Source of the DNA: Corbicula japonica
Taxonomy: Eukaryota; Mollusca; Bivalvia; Venerida; Cyrenidae
Reading direction: 5' to 3'
Length of the DNA: 64,000 nt
Assembly (NCBI GenBank): GCA_038501625.1
Contig: JAZAYU010000081.1
Span: forward strand, 2,728,001 to 2,792,000
The notes beneath the pieces were generated by a model, which saw only the letters and a program-made list of their open reading frames with translations, searched no databases and was not told the origin of the DNA. Both the position numbers and the translations under genes were made by a program. The number at the start of each line of letters is the position of its first letter. The stretch's first letter is position 1. Positions 12,096-23,433 of this stretch are shown in pieces.

Positions 12096-12881
12096 ATCAT
12101 GTCATTAACAGTAAATTACCCTTCCATGAAAATGCATAATAATCTAGGAAATTTTGATCAATCAACTTCCCATTATCTGGCTGGCATTAGCAGAGACTTT
12201 CCTGGAGCACTATGAGCAAGTCATTACAGCAGTGCGGCAGATTCATGCACTTTTTCAATCATCATAAAACACTGCCTTCAGAGCAAACAACTCCCACACT
12301 ACAATCTGCTGTACACTTAAAGGAAGCAATTACTGAGCAGGTTATTTCAGCATTTCTTGTGACACAGTTTGTTGAACTAAAGGGTCGGTCTGCAAGTTAT
12401 TCCTTTACTCCATCAATACACAATTTAACACATATGCAATCTAACCAGTGTAGAGCCTGATCAGCTGGCACATCCAGCCACCTGATCTGGATCTGCACTG
12501 TTTTCATCTTGGTCAGAAATAACCAATGAATCTTGAAGTGAACAGTAGATCCTCCGATGGCACAGATATGCCGGATGATCTGGATCTTCATTGTTTCCCG
12601 ACACAATAAAGCTATATCTATGGTTTAAAGGTTTAAAATACTGATATTTAACAAAACCAGTGAAAACAAGTGGTCACTTATGAACAATATGTGAGCCCTG
12701 GCTTCAAAACTAATCACAATCTGCTTTTGTAATATCTTTGATCTCTTGGGTTCTCTGTCTTCATTTTGCCTTTGAAATTCTACTTCAATGTTTCAACGTG
12801 CTCCAAAAACTTTTTTTCTACTTCAGTTTGTCAATTGCTGTGTAGAAATGTGACAATATAACTCTTTACTAAATGTTACCA

Positions 12882-13220
12882 GAGATTGGTGTCTGAGCTC
12901 AGTATCAACCAATCAGAAGCAAGAGATTGGAGACTTTACAGTGTTTAGAATCTACCAATCAGATGCAAGAGAATGGCAACTGAGTTAAGTATCAGCCAAT
13001 CAGCTGCTTGTGATTGGAAGAGTGAGCTCAGTATTGGCCAATCAGCAGCAAGAGATTGAAGACTGAGTTAAGTATTAACTTATTAGAAGAATGAGATAGG
13101 AGACTGAGCTCAGAATCATCCAATCAGCTGCAAACGATTGTAGACTGAGCTCATTATCAACCAATAAGCTGCTCCGAAATTCAAATGCATCATTAGGGAG
13201 CTAGCTCACTTTCAACCAGT
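12882..13220. repeat. CCAAT-rich minisatellite, unit about 55-60 bp (copy A)
   Basis: About six diverged units of the pattern GAGCTCAGTATCAACCAATC plus AGAAGCAAGAGATTGGAGAC. Each unit has a CCAAT and usually a following ATTG in inverse orientation. It lies within 90 bases of the donor side of exon 13307-13390. Confidence 0.85.
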
Positions 13221-13306
13221 AAAAGAGATTAAAGACATGTCGCCAGTACCAGGTTTTTAAATCAAAGGCCCTACTTTAAGCAAAATGTGATGTTAAAGAA
13301 ACTTAC

Positions 13307-13390
13307 AGGTGTAGGCAGAGGAGTCTGGGTGGAGATCTCGCGTTTGGGAGCTGGAAGGTCATCACGTACCTCCGTGTTCTGTTTTAATGT
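13307..13390 (-). CDS. ARHGAP39: ARHGAP39/Vilse, 28-codon exon after WW2 (duplicate copy A)
   Basis: An 84-bp exon, phase 0 at both ends, between acceptor TCTATTTCAG and donor CCT|GTAAGT. It reads TLKQNTEVRDDLPAPKREIS and ends PLPTP. The start TLKQNTE is the residue string that directly follows the second WW domain (LAKLQ) in vertebrate ARHGAP39, so the placement after the WW2 exon at 29660 is well supported. A second copy with intact splice sites sits at 23859-23942; the two differ by one synonymous base (CGC versus CGT for Arg). As a symmetric exon it can be used once, twice or alternatively without breaking the frame. Which copy is spliced cannot be told from sequence. Confidence 0.88.
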
Positions 13391-14230
13391 CTGAAATAGA
13401 ATAGTTTATCAAAGATATGATTTATTTTCAATTTTTAACAGATAACAATATCCAACAACTGTGTTTTTGTTAAGAATATATGGCAGGTTTGTTGCTAAAC
13501 TCAACTGCTGACAAGATTGCTGCACAAAAACATTCTGTGTTATATCTAAGGTATATTTTTTTGTATGAACGTATACCAAAACATGATTTTCTTGAACTTC
13601 AGAATTTCAAGATAACTGATTTAAATGAACAAGAAATTTTAGAGAATTTGCCCACTATATAATTAAGATTTCATAAAAAACACAGGACATACATGAAGAT
13701 CTGTGGGATATGGCTGTTATCCCATGGCTTAACAGCCGATATCCAGAGCAGCAAGCACATCTGTGCAATCTGATCTGGATCTACACTGATCAGAAATAAC
13801 CTAATGAATCTAAAGCAAACAGTGGCCAAGATGTGCTGGCTGCTCTGGATATCTGCTGTTTTCCCATGGGATAACAGCCATATCTCATGGAGTAAAGGAT
13901 TAAACATTTAAAACTATTCCAAACACCATATAAGACATAATTTACAATAACTGATATCTGTAATATATGCTAATTAATATCTGATTAATTATCATTACTT
14001 TTATGTCTCCAAAGCAACACAGCGACACCACAACAATATCCTCTTCATCAGAACTTGAATCCAGATCAATCTCAGTAAGGCGGTCAACAAACAACAACAT
14101 CCTCTCTTTTTATATCCACTCACTTTCAAGTGATGTTGTGACTAATTAGAATCAACTATGTCCAGTTTTTGTTTATTTTTTAAATGTTTATTGCTTAATT
14201 GATATTGTGTTTAAAATACAAATATTTGGA

Positions 14231-14560
14231 AGAATGGTATACCAAGAAAACCATCTTTACTTTCACTAATTAGTAATCATTGGTAACTGGTGAACCAATA
14301 ATAAATTAGTCCATGTCCTACTTCAACATAAAATAAACACTATTTTTCCATCATCACTGTCGTCAATATTTATTCATTTTTTTCATTTATTAAAATGGTA
14401 TACCAAAAGAAATAATTTCTACTTTTACTAATTAGCGATCACTGGTAATCAGTTATTGGTAAACAAATTAATTAATTATTCAATGTCCTATTTTAGCAAG
14501 AAATAAGCACCATCTTTTCCGTCATCAACTATCTTACATAATTTATTCATTTTACTGGGA
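14231..14560. repeat. Imperfect tandem repeat, two units of about 170 bp (copy A)
   Basis: AATGGTATACCAAGAAAACC at 14234 and AATGGTATACCAAAAGAAAT at 14394 start two related AT-rich units. Each unit has TACTAATTAG and AATGTCCTA-like blocks. The same pair is in copy B at about 24783-25110. Confidence 0.75.
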
Positions 14561-15607
14561 TCTCCATTAAATTATGATGTCACTGACTGGTTTTACATTA
14601 AATACTTAAAATCGACCTATGACAGAATTAAGTCCATCTAATTAACAAATAATTAAATTCCAGTTCATTTTTTGTGTGATTTGCACAACAGTGTTTTATT
14701 TTTAAATCTTGATAATATCTTTAAACACAATCTGGATTATATATGTCTACTCTTTCAGGTTCAACTTATTGTTGTTTTGGTTTAAATTTTGTAAGAAATA
14801 TCCTTGAAAACACATATTATCACAGCTAAAAGTGACAATGGTCTGACAACAAAAAATCAGCACTATTATTGAGTTCAACAAGCTGTTGGGATTTAGATTT
14901 GCACCTGATGTTGCCAGTGCAATGTACACCAATACCGTCTATAGTAACATTCAATAATGATATAACACATTGAAAAACTGTCACATATAATCATCCCTAT
15001 TTAAGGATGTCATCAGTTGGTTATTAGTGGGGTATCTGTGATTTGTAAAGTCCCTAGGGGTGAAGGCACCTGTTGACAGCAGTTCAGTCATTTAACCTAG
15101 GTCAATATTTATGTTTATGTCACACCTAAATTCTCTATTTCTTACCAAAGCATGATCTTTAGATGAGATTTGAAAAATTCTCAAGTTCATTGATTTCCTA
15201 CAGTCATTTTTTTTCTAACCTTTTTTTGATGCACAAAATGTGTTAATTTTTCATTATTTGTGTGATCTCTGTTATGCTGGCTTCTTATCCAACATGAATT
15301 CATTATAATACTTCTTATTTAAAGCCTTTACTCCAAATATACAGGTTTTATCATGTAAGCACCCTATGTAGATTCAGATCAGCTGGCACATCTGTTCCAT
15401 CTGGATCAGGATCTACACTGGTCACTTCTTGCTCAGAAATAGTTTACCTAATTAATCTTAACTTGAGCACTGTAGATCCAGATCACATGGCACTGATACC
15501 TTATATAAGAAGTAAAGGGTTAAACAACCACATAATAAAATATGTTAGATTAGATATTAGAAAAATATGGAGTTCTTCCATATACTAAGCAAAGAATCAA
15601 CTATTAC

Positions 15608-15661
15608 CTTAATAGATCGTCCACCATCAGAAACACATCTCCTTTTTATGACACACAACAT
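15608..15661 (-). CDS. Candidate alternative first coding exon of ARHGAP39 (copy A)
   Basis: On the minus strand an ATG at 15661-15659 opens 18 codons (MLCVIKRRCVSDGGRSIK) that end exactly at a donor AAG|GTAATAG, phase 0. This is the phase needed to join the TLKQNTE exon. An in-frame TAA lies 18 bases upstream, and no acceptor AG is near the ATG, so it would be a first exon. The -3 base is A. A transcript from here would lack both WW domains. The copy at 26155-26208 keeps ATG, frame and donor with one Ile/Val change. Support is purely structural; I do not recognise the peptide, and a chance ATG plus donor is possible. Confidence 0.35.
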
Positions 15662-16110
15662 CGTATATGTGTAAAATACGCAAATTTATACAACAGAATT
15701 AGTGTTTATGACTTAATGAACTAAAACCATTTCTACAACTTAATATATTTAACAAAAAATATTAAAACTTCATGTTTTAATAAAAAAAAACAACACTAAA
15801 ACAATTGCGACACAAATATTTAACATTGACTGATGGTTAAGATTAACTTAGGATTCCTATTTCTCAAGTAGCTGAAACTATTATAATGATTTGAGAGGAA
15901 AATGCATCATCAAACAATGGAAATTTTGTTTCAACGAATAACGATGCTGTGAGGTCACATGTTAATGAATGTATTTTATTGTAACTGGATAACATGGGAA
16001 CTCTTGATGACATCATTGTATCGAAATTACCATTCGCAAATTTAATTTCCTTGTGGTCCTTAAATTTCACAAAAACATGACTTTCTGAGTAAAAACTTAA
16101 GTGTGTTTTT

Positions 16111-16136
16111 AAACTTGCGCGCATGCGCGCAAGTTT
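16111..16136. promoter_or_regulatory. 26-bp perfect palindrome with NRF1-type core
   Basis: AAACTTGCGCGCATGCG plus its inverse. The centre CGCGCATGCGCG fits the NRF1 consensus YGCGCAYGCGCR on both strands, and the alternating purine-pyrimidine run could also favour Z-DNA or a cruciform. It sits at the right breakpoint of duplication copy A. It is about 450 bases upstream of the minus-strand candidate first exon and 79 bases before a plus-strand donor (16215), a layout expected for a bidirectional promoter. Promoter function is inferred. Confidence 0.45.
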
Positions 16137-16214
16137 TAACTAACGATGCTGTGAACTCTGCGACGCGCAGTCCTGAACTTCGGGTGTATCATTGCGACCA
16201 CGAGAGCGTATCAA
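16137..16214 (+). other. Candidate non-coding first exon of a plus-strand transcript
   Basis: CpG-richer sequence directly after the palindrome ends at a strong plus-strand donor TCAA|GTAAGTAG. The only ATG (16146) is followed by a stop after one codon, so the segment would be 5' UTR. The transcript start is unknown. Confidence 0.3.
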
Positions 16215-17339
16215 GTAAGTAGTCACCGCGAGAGCAGGCAAAAATGTTCTACACAAGTGGGAAGCACAATGCAGCACACCATTCACGAATTCTGAGCGAT
16301 TAATAGTAAGTTTCCGTGTAATTTTGGAGCATCCATGCCAAAAATTCCATCGAACAAATGTAGAGTGAAATCATGACCAGCTACGGCAGTGAACAAGCAA
16401 CTGGATATGCATGAGTGGTTTAGTTACGCCTGAAAGATTTCGTAGTTGTGTGGCATTAAAAGTAGTGCATTTAAAGAAAATACAAATATTTCGAGAAGGA
16501 ATGCGAACTTTGAAAGATAATGCTACAAATAAAAACAAGAAAACAATTTAATGTTGTTGTTCGAACAACTATGAAAGGATATTAAAAGAACGATTAAAAA
16601 CAAATCAGTAACGTAACCGGCGGGAGATAGCGTAGGTTGCCATTTTGGTTAGGTTGGAGCAGTTTTGGATCGAGAATTTGCTCGGCTATCGAGGACCAGG
16701 CCGGGTCCCAGTGTTCTCCATAGACAACCGTTAACAAGCTTTGATCTATTTCCAACAAGTGTTAAATTCGCCGACATCCGTTTATTCAAAATCGACATGT
16801 CATATTTTTCTGTTTCTTACATTGTAAACACAGGTCGCATTTCAATACACACCTCATTCAAGGTTAAGCAATGGGCGCTTTGACCAATCACAATCGATTT
16901 CTTTACTATCAGCTGGATAACTCCGCCTCTCCACGTGGTGAATACGCAAGTCTGTCGTTGTCGTTTGATCGTATTTTGCCTCTGCCGACTGTTGATATTC
17001 TCAATTAATAGCGGAACCCGGTGTGTTTGACATAATGTTCAATGATTTTAATGAGATGCGATCATGAGTTATAATTTGGTTATGTTTAGTTCTGTAATCA
17101 GAAGACAAACACTTCGAAAATTGTACTGTATACATGTATGAAAATAATTGTGCTATAATGGATTTGTTTTAAACAAATCTATTGGCAAGTTGCAGGTAGA
17201 ACTTAAATTGCAAAAGTAATACATTCTGTGGTATTTTACTGCGCTATCATCGTAACGATCAGTTCATTTTCGTCGGACACATTTTCAAGTATGCATGCGC
17301 GAAAGAACGACGACTCGTCAATTCTATCTTTTTTTCAAG

Positions 17340-17612
17340 AGAAACCATCCTTGTGAGAACGATGCCAACTTCATCGGGCATTCTGAACTTCAAAATTCCA
17401 GAAAGAGATCGTGATCATTTCGGATAGCCCTTCAAAAGCGACTCTGACGACGCGAAGTACCCCTTCACGTCGTGAAATTACTCCGACGCCGGACGCGGTA
17501 CCCCAACATGCCGAGACACTGAATCAACGCCGGCTACCTCGAACAGCCAGTTCGATCCAGTCAGGTGTCGATCCTAAGTGGAAGAAAGTCTAATCCTGGT
17601 TGCAAGAAGTTG
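17340..17612 (+). pseudogene. Candidate plus-strand coding exon, disrupted
   Basis: A strong acceptor (ATCTTTTTTTCAAG) precedes 17340. An ATG at 17362 reads MPTSSGILNFKI and then stops at a TAG. The +1 frame from 17386 continues as KEIVIISDSPSKATLTTRST and stays coding-like to a TAA at 17591, after which SWLQEVG follows up to a possible donor G|GTAATG at 17613. So a plausible protein is interrupted by one frameshift and one stop. EIVIISDSP resembles a SUMO-interacting motif (hydrophobic core followed by acidic/Ser residues). GC content and CpG use are higher than in the neighbours. I do not recognise the family. It lies 80 bases from an assembly gap, so base errors are an alternative to true decay. 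Confidence 0.35.
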
Positions 17613-17690
17613 GTAATGTTTTTTTTTTTTATAATATATTTACTTAGCCTTGTGACTTGCATTAAATAAATAAAACAACTCAATTTCATG

Positions 17691-18190
17691 NNNNNNNNNN
17701 NNNNNNNNNNNNNNNNNNNNNNNNNNNNNNNNNNNNNNNNNNNNNNNNNNNNNNNNNNNNNNNNNNNNNNNNNNNNNNNNNNNNNNNNNNNNNNNNNNNN
17801 NNNNNNNNNNNNNNNNNNNNNNNNNNNNNNNNNNNNNNNNNNNNNNNNNNNNNNNNNNNNNNNNNNNNNNNNNNNNNNNNNNNNNNNNNNNNNNNNNNNN
17901 NNNNNNNNNNNNNNNNNNNNNNNNNNNNNNNNNNNNNNNNNNNNNNNNNNNNNNNNNNNNNNNNNNNNNNNNNNNNNNNNNNNNNNNNNNNNNNNNNNNN
18001 NNNNNNNNNNNNNNNNNNNNNNNNNNNNNNNNNNNNNNNNNNNNNNNNNNNNNNNNNNNNNNNNNNNNNNNNNNNNNNNNNNNNNNNNNNNNNNNNNNNN
18101 NNNNNNNNNNNNNNNNNNNNNNNNNNNNNNNNNNNNNNNNNNNNNNNNNNNNNNNNNNNNNNNNNNNNNNNNNNNNNNNNNNNNNNNNNN
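17691..18190. other. Assembly gap, 500 N
   Basis: Exactly 500 unknown bases, a conventional placeholder length. It lies between the two copies of the segmental duplication, so the true distance and even the order here are uncertain. Confidence 1.
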
Positions 18191-20117
18191 ATTTATCATG
18201 CACTTACCACTAAAATAGTGATGTTTTTCTACTGTATGCTAAATTCACATGGAATAGGTTTACCGCTGTGATTTTGTGTATGCTAAATTCATTATGAAAG
18301 GTTTTATCACCGTGATTTTTTCAAAAACAACCGTTAACAACGTACGCGGTATTTCCTACGCGCCGATAAATAGTTCTAATTTATCGCGGCCCCTTTTATT
18401 ATGTTTTACATAAAATGTTGAGAAATTAGTACATTTTCAAGCGATAAACTACTCATTTCTTATCCAAATTTAAAATAAACGAAGTGAAATAAGCTCAAAC
18501 GAACGTTTATTGTTCAGGAATATGATCAGTCAAATTTATTTAGCGAGGTAGTGGACGCCATTTTTTCTGACAAAAACTTGTGTCTATTTCGGTGTGATTT
18601 GATAAATTAACAATTGTTCGTGGAAATCTATATCGAGAAACAACTGTTTTAATCAGAAATCGGATTTATAACAAAATAAAGTGGCAACGGAAAAGTGAAG
18701 TATCGCTATGTTTCTGGAATCCAGTTCAGTGATTTGTGTCATCGTTATCATTTTTGACATTGATCAACAAGTTGACAACAAGGAAATGCCACTGAGACAT
18801 ATTTAATAACATGAGGCATCAACGCAGCACCGAATTTGAATATCCATTAGACTAAAGAGGGGCCATGATAGCAAACATCACTTGTTACATCAGATAGATC
18901 TATGCTGGTCTTCAAAAGAACAGGGTCTACAGCAGACCCACTACAGTAACTGAGAGTGAGATCAGTCAACACTTGACCTTTTCAGTGATGAAGGATGATA
19001 TCTCAAATGTATTATTAAGGTAATTTTTAATTTAAAATGCTAATTTGACAGTGTTTAAAATTGTTCATTTTCAGGTTACTTTTTCACATGTTTATCCAAC
19101 AATCCATTGACAGGACAGTTTTATCAGTTGAATAAACACATTTTGAAATCAGAAGTGCAAATAGATCTACAAAAGTTACAAAGAAAAATCTTCAATTTTA
19201 GTCCGGTTATATGAGTGATTCCATTCCACAGCATAAATTTTATAAAATATTGTGAAGAAACTTTATTTTAATAAACACTTGCTCCAAATTGTCATCTTTG
19301 TAACATTTATAAGATAAATCATTACTCAAGATTTTTGGAAAGATTTCATTGTTAAAAAAAAGCAACAGACTATGCATTAACAATTTCGGCCTGCATGAAG
19401 AACATTCAGAGCCATCAGTCCCATTCCTAATTGCAAACCATGGTTTTTCCCAAAACATGAACAAGAAAAAATTATCGGGACACCTGCAGTTTACCGTAAA
19501 ATTTGATGTTGACCTCCCATAACCCCGCAGCCATTTTAATTCATTTATTCATTGAACAGTTAGTCCAGAATATAGTGGTTAATGGGTGCTGCCGCCCCCA
19601 CACCCCAATTGCATAAAATACATATATTATTGCCCGAGCTCTATGTAAATCATACCGGTAAACTGCATTCTAGCCAAAATATCTGTTACTTGCTTATGAT
19701 GAAAAATACAGTAGTCTGTAATTTAATTTGGGGGATTGGTGATCAATCTGTAGACTCTTTAAAAATAATAATTTTTTTCAACATTTGATTAATTCAATTG
19801 AAATTCTCATTTTCAGTGAAAATGTTTTAGTATTTCACCAATCCCTTCTCAAAAAGGTGCAGAAAAACACTGTTAAATAAACTTAAAAAAAGAGGTATTC
19901 TCTATTGACAGTTTACAACAAGAGGTTTAATTCTTCTTCCGCTTTTATTCTGTCACAAAATAATTGTGGACCAGTAATTTTATTTCACAAAACCTTGTTT
20001 TTAAGCAATCTGTTGCACTCTTCAGTCTGTCATAATTATTATTACTTTTGCAGACATGTTTCAAAATGTAAGTGTTTTTTGGAGTCAGCCAAAGTTTTTT
20101 TAAACGAAGTGTTTTTT
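18191..20117. other. AT-rich stretch without recognisable gene
   Basis: No conserved frame or complete repeat seen. The short string AACAACCGTTAACAA at about 18328 resembles one at 16724, hinting at related sequence on both sides of the gap. Confidence 0.5.
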
Positions 20118-21995
20118 AGCTCGACTATTCGAAGAATAGGGGAGCTATCCTACTCGCCCCGGTGTCGGCGTCGGCGTCCGTTAAACAAAATATGCACTTT
20201 GGTCCATAACTTGAAAACTACTTATGATATCAACTTGAAACTTGGAATATATATTCACCATCAAATTCTACATCATTACCAACAAGACCCATAACTCTGC
20301 TACAAATATTTTTCAAGTTATGCCCCTTTTTCACTTAAATTTTGCGTTAAGGAAAATATGCACTTTGGTCCATAACTTATAAACTACTTGAGATATCAAC
20401 TTGAAATTTGGAATATATATTCACCATTAAATTCTACATCATTACCAACAAGACCCATAACTCTGCTGTCAATATATTTCAAGTTATGCCCCTTTTTTCT
20501 TATATTTTGTGTTAAGCAAAATATGCATTTTGCCCATAACTTTAAAACTACTTGAGATATTGCCTTGAAACTTGAAATATATTTTCACCACCAAAATCTA
20601 CATCATAACCAACAAGACCCATAACCCTGCTTCCAATATTTTTCAAATTATGCCCCTTTTTCACTTACATTTAGTGTTAAGCAAAATATACACTTGGCCC
20701 TTAACTTCGTTTTGAATGGAGGGATTTCAAAATAACTTGGCACAAATGTTCACCATGACAATGTGGTGTGTCGCGTTCAATACCCATGCCTGTAGGTCCA
20801 AGGTCAAGGTCACTGTTACTAAAAATAGAATTTTCTTGCAAAATCTTGTCCGCTCTAACTTAGTTATTTCTTATTGGATTTTTAAATAACTTGGTATAAT
20901 TGTTCACCATATCAAGATGGTGTGTCAAGTACAAGCCCATGCCTGTAAGTCGAAGGTCAAGGTCACTGTTACTAAAAATAGAATTTTCTTGTCCAGGCTG
21001 TTACTTTGTTATGAATGGAGGGATTTCAAAATAACTTGCCACAAATGTTCACCATGACAAGGCGGTGTGTCTGCACAATACCCATGCCTGTAGATCCAAG
21101 GTCAAGGTCACTGTTACTAAAAATAGCATTTTCTTGTCCAGGCTGTAACTTTTTTATAAATGGAGGGTTTTCAAAATAACTTGGCACAAATGTTCACCAT
21201 GACAAGGCGGTGTGTTGCGTACATTACCCATGCCTGTAAGTCCAAGGTCAAGGTCACAGTTACTTAAATTGAATTTACTTGTTCAGGCTATAACTCTTTT
21301 ATGAATGAAGGAATTTCAAAATAACTTGGCACAAATGTTCGCTATGACATTGCATTGCATTACCACCAACTTCTTCGCAGACATTTCCGTAATGTGAAGA
21401 CAACAGTGCCACAAATACAAATAATTAACTTATCTTCAAGTTTATGCATATTCTTATAATTCCTCCAACATCACTGTCGTTGAAATGCTATTATTCCCAT
21501 CATTTCACTTGAGTGTCTGAAAATGATGCATAGCAGGGGCATCTGTGTCCTATGGACACATTTCTAGTTTCACTTATATTTTCACTTAAGTGCACCTCAT
21601 CGATAACTTTGCACAAAATACTTAAGGTATCAACTTCAAACTTCCATTATATTTTCATTTCAGTTCTTTTCTTTAACATTACTGAAGTGATTGATATTTG
21701 ACTAAAAGTAAATGTCTCTCATAAAAAATTACTAACATGTTTTCTAACAAATTCAGAAATATTTCATAGTTATTCCCCTATTCAGTTTAATATTTATGGT
21801 ACATTAAGGAATTATTTCTGTTATTTGAAATGAATTTCTCCCTTACCATTCACTTGTTAATATTTTTCCTGATTTCACACCAATATATGGCCATAGTTGT
21901 TATTGTTTTAATCTTCAAATTGCATTTGTTTCAAATGATTCGAATAGTCGAGCATGCTGTCTCCTCTGACAGCTCTTGTTTTCTCTTCTTTTACA
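20118..21995. mobile_element. TIR/hairpin element with about 168-bp core tandem repeats, hosting a nested element
   Basis: Left end AGCTCGACTATTCGAAGAAT (with hairpin CTATTCGAAGAATAG), right end GATTCGAATAGTCGAGCATG, then the hairpin GCTGTC-TCCTCT-GACAGC and CTCTTGTTTTC. The core holds three units of about 168 bp (20187-20690) around CATAACTT...GATATCAACTTGAAACTTG...AACAAGACCCATAA. The same core resumes after 21570 (TATCAACTTCAAACTTCC), so 20690-21569 is an insertion. This type of short non-autonomous bivalve element with core tandem repeats is often assigned to Helentron-like elements; that assignment is inference. Confidence 0.7.
20690..21569 (-). mobile_element. Nested AACTAGA-type element with about 150-bp core repeats
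   Basis: On the minus strand it starts at 21569 with AACTAGAAATGTGTCCATAG followed by GACAC, giving a 5' hairpin (GTGTCC-ATA-GGACAC class). Going left, four to five units of about 150 bp carry (plus-strand sense) GGTCAAGGTCACTGTTACTA and AACTTGGCACAAATGTTCAC. It interrupts the core repeats of the element at 20118-21995. The 3' end is not clear. Confidence 0.6.
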
Positions 21996-21996
21996 G

Positions 21997-22135
21997 AGTT
22001 TCCCATGAAAAAAATGAATCCACATCTCGCCATCAACAACAATTGTACGGGCCACGAATTTACAGGAATAACGCATTTGAAAACAGACGAATTACCGGAG
22101 AAAGTCCAATAGGCAGTGTTTAATAAACGTTTCTC
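21997..22135 (+). other. Candidate plus-strand terminal exon
   Basis: Acceptor TTTTCTCTTCTTTTACAG ends at 21996. Two frames are open through much of the segment. With a phase-1 join, as the candidate exon at 17340-17612 would give, it reads EFPMKKMNPHL... and stops at TAG (22110-22112). The other frame ends ...RRITGESPIGSV and stops at TAA. AATAAA at 22123 is followed within about 15 bases by an 11-A run, as at a polyadenylated 3' end or a retrocopy tail. Unidentified; linked to 17340-17612 only by strand and phase. Confidence 0.3.
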
Positions 22136-22425
22136 TCAAAAAAAAAAGACAAAAAACAATATTATTTGTTTTCAAATTTTATGAAATAAAGTGAAATACG
22201 GAAAAATGTTTCGTTATCGATATTTGTTTACATTAGTTACAATGGCTTCCGGAAAGTAGTTCGTCACTAAGTGGGCGGAGTTAGGTATGAGAGGTCTCGC
22301 CGGATTGGACGACAGATGTCCTCGGCTTTTATGGTAAACTTAACACGGAGCAAGCAATATCGGGTCGGTGACCGATATGCGAAACAAATATCACCCCGGC
22401 GGGTATAGGAGCCTTAGCATTAGGG

Positions 22426-22650
22426 TGCATGATAAAAGTCACAGATGTCTCGGCTGATCCGTATCTATACTGTTCACCCTGTGATATAAGCCACAGATGT
22501 CTCAGCTGATCCGTATCTATACTGTTCACCCTGTGATATAAGTCACAGATGTCTCGGCTGATCCGTATCTACACTGTTCACCCATGTGATATAAGTCACA
22601 GATGTCTCAGCTGATCTGTATCTATACTGTTCACCCATGTGATGAAAATC
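22426..22650. repeat. Four tandem copies of a 62-bp piece of the fold-back element
   Basis: Units of GTCACAGATGTCTCGGCTGA followed by TCCGTATCTATACTGTTCAC and TGTGATATAA. The left edge of duplication copy A has only one unit. The array therefore expanded at, or generated, the left boundary of copy B. Confidence 0.85.
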
Positions 22651-23433
22651 ATGTCATTAACAGTAAATTACCCTTCCATGAAAATGCATAATAATCTAGG
22701 AAATTTTGATCAATCAACTTCCCATTATCTGGCTGGCATTAGCAGAGACTTTCCTGGAGCACTATGAGCAAGTCATTACAGCTGTGCGGCAGATTCATGC
22801 ACTTTTTCAATCATCATAAAACACTGCCTTCAGAGCAAACAACTCCCACACTACAATCTGCTGTACACTTAAAGGAAGCAATTACTGAGCAGGTTATTTC
22901 AGCATTTCTTGTGACACAGTTTGTTGAACTAAAGGGTCGGTCTGCAAGTTATTCCTTTACTCCATCAATACACAATTTAACACATATGCAATCTAACCAG
23001 TGTAGAGCCAGATCAGCTGGCACATCCAGCCACCTGATCTGGATCTGCACTGTTTTCATCTTGGTCAGAAATAACCAATGAATCTTGAAGTGAACAGTAG
23101 ATCCTCCGATGGCACAGATATGCCGGATGATCTGGATCTTCATTGTTTCCCGACACAATAAAGCTATATCTATGGTTTAAAGGTTTAAAATACTGATGTT
23201 TAACAAAACCAGTGAAAACAAGTGGTCACTTATGAACAATATGTGAGCCCTGGCTTCAAAACTAATCACAATCTGCTTTTGTAATATCTTTGATCTCTTG
23301 GGTTCTCTGTCTTCATTTTGCCTTTGAAATTCTACTTCAATGTTTCAACGTGCTCCAATAACTTTTTTTCTACTTCAGTTTGTCAATTGCTGTGTAGAAA
23401 TGTGACAATATAACTCTTTACTAAATGTTACCA

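Larger units (their letters stand above)
3330..13306 (-). other. ARHGAP39 intron, about 10 kb
   Basis: Holds at least seven fold-back element copies (separate entries), a second type of fold-back element at 9925-10057, short tandem repeats at 10.9 and 11.3 kb, and the left part of the segmental duplication. 3330-5680 shows only AT-rich sequence, including a short poly-T at about 4892. 8570-8800 carries scattered GATCCAGATC/CAGATCT fragments of a decayed fold-back copy. I see no conserved coding exon. Confidence 0.7.
12029..16108. repeat. Segmental duplication, copy A
   Basis: From about 12029 to 16108 the sequence is near-identical to 22575-27479, apart from point changes, small indels and a Tc1-like insertion present only in the other copy. 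It contains a fold-back element (12398-12634), the CCAAT minisatellite, the 28-codon ARHGAP39 exon, fold-back copies at 13701-13905 and 15322-15525, and the candidate alternative first exon. The right end lies just before a 26-bp perfect palindrome. The two copies are direct repeats about 10.5 kb apart. Confidence 0.95.

Noticed and set aside
17561..18218. Long open frames of unknown residues
   Set aside because: They span the 500-N gap and carry no information.
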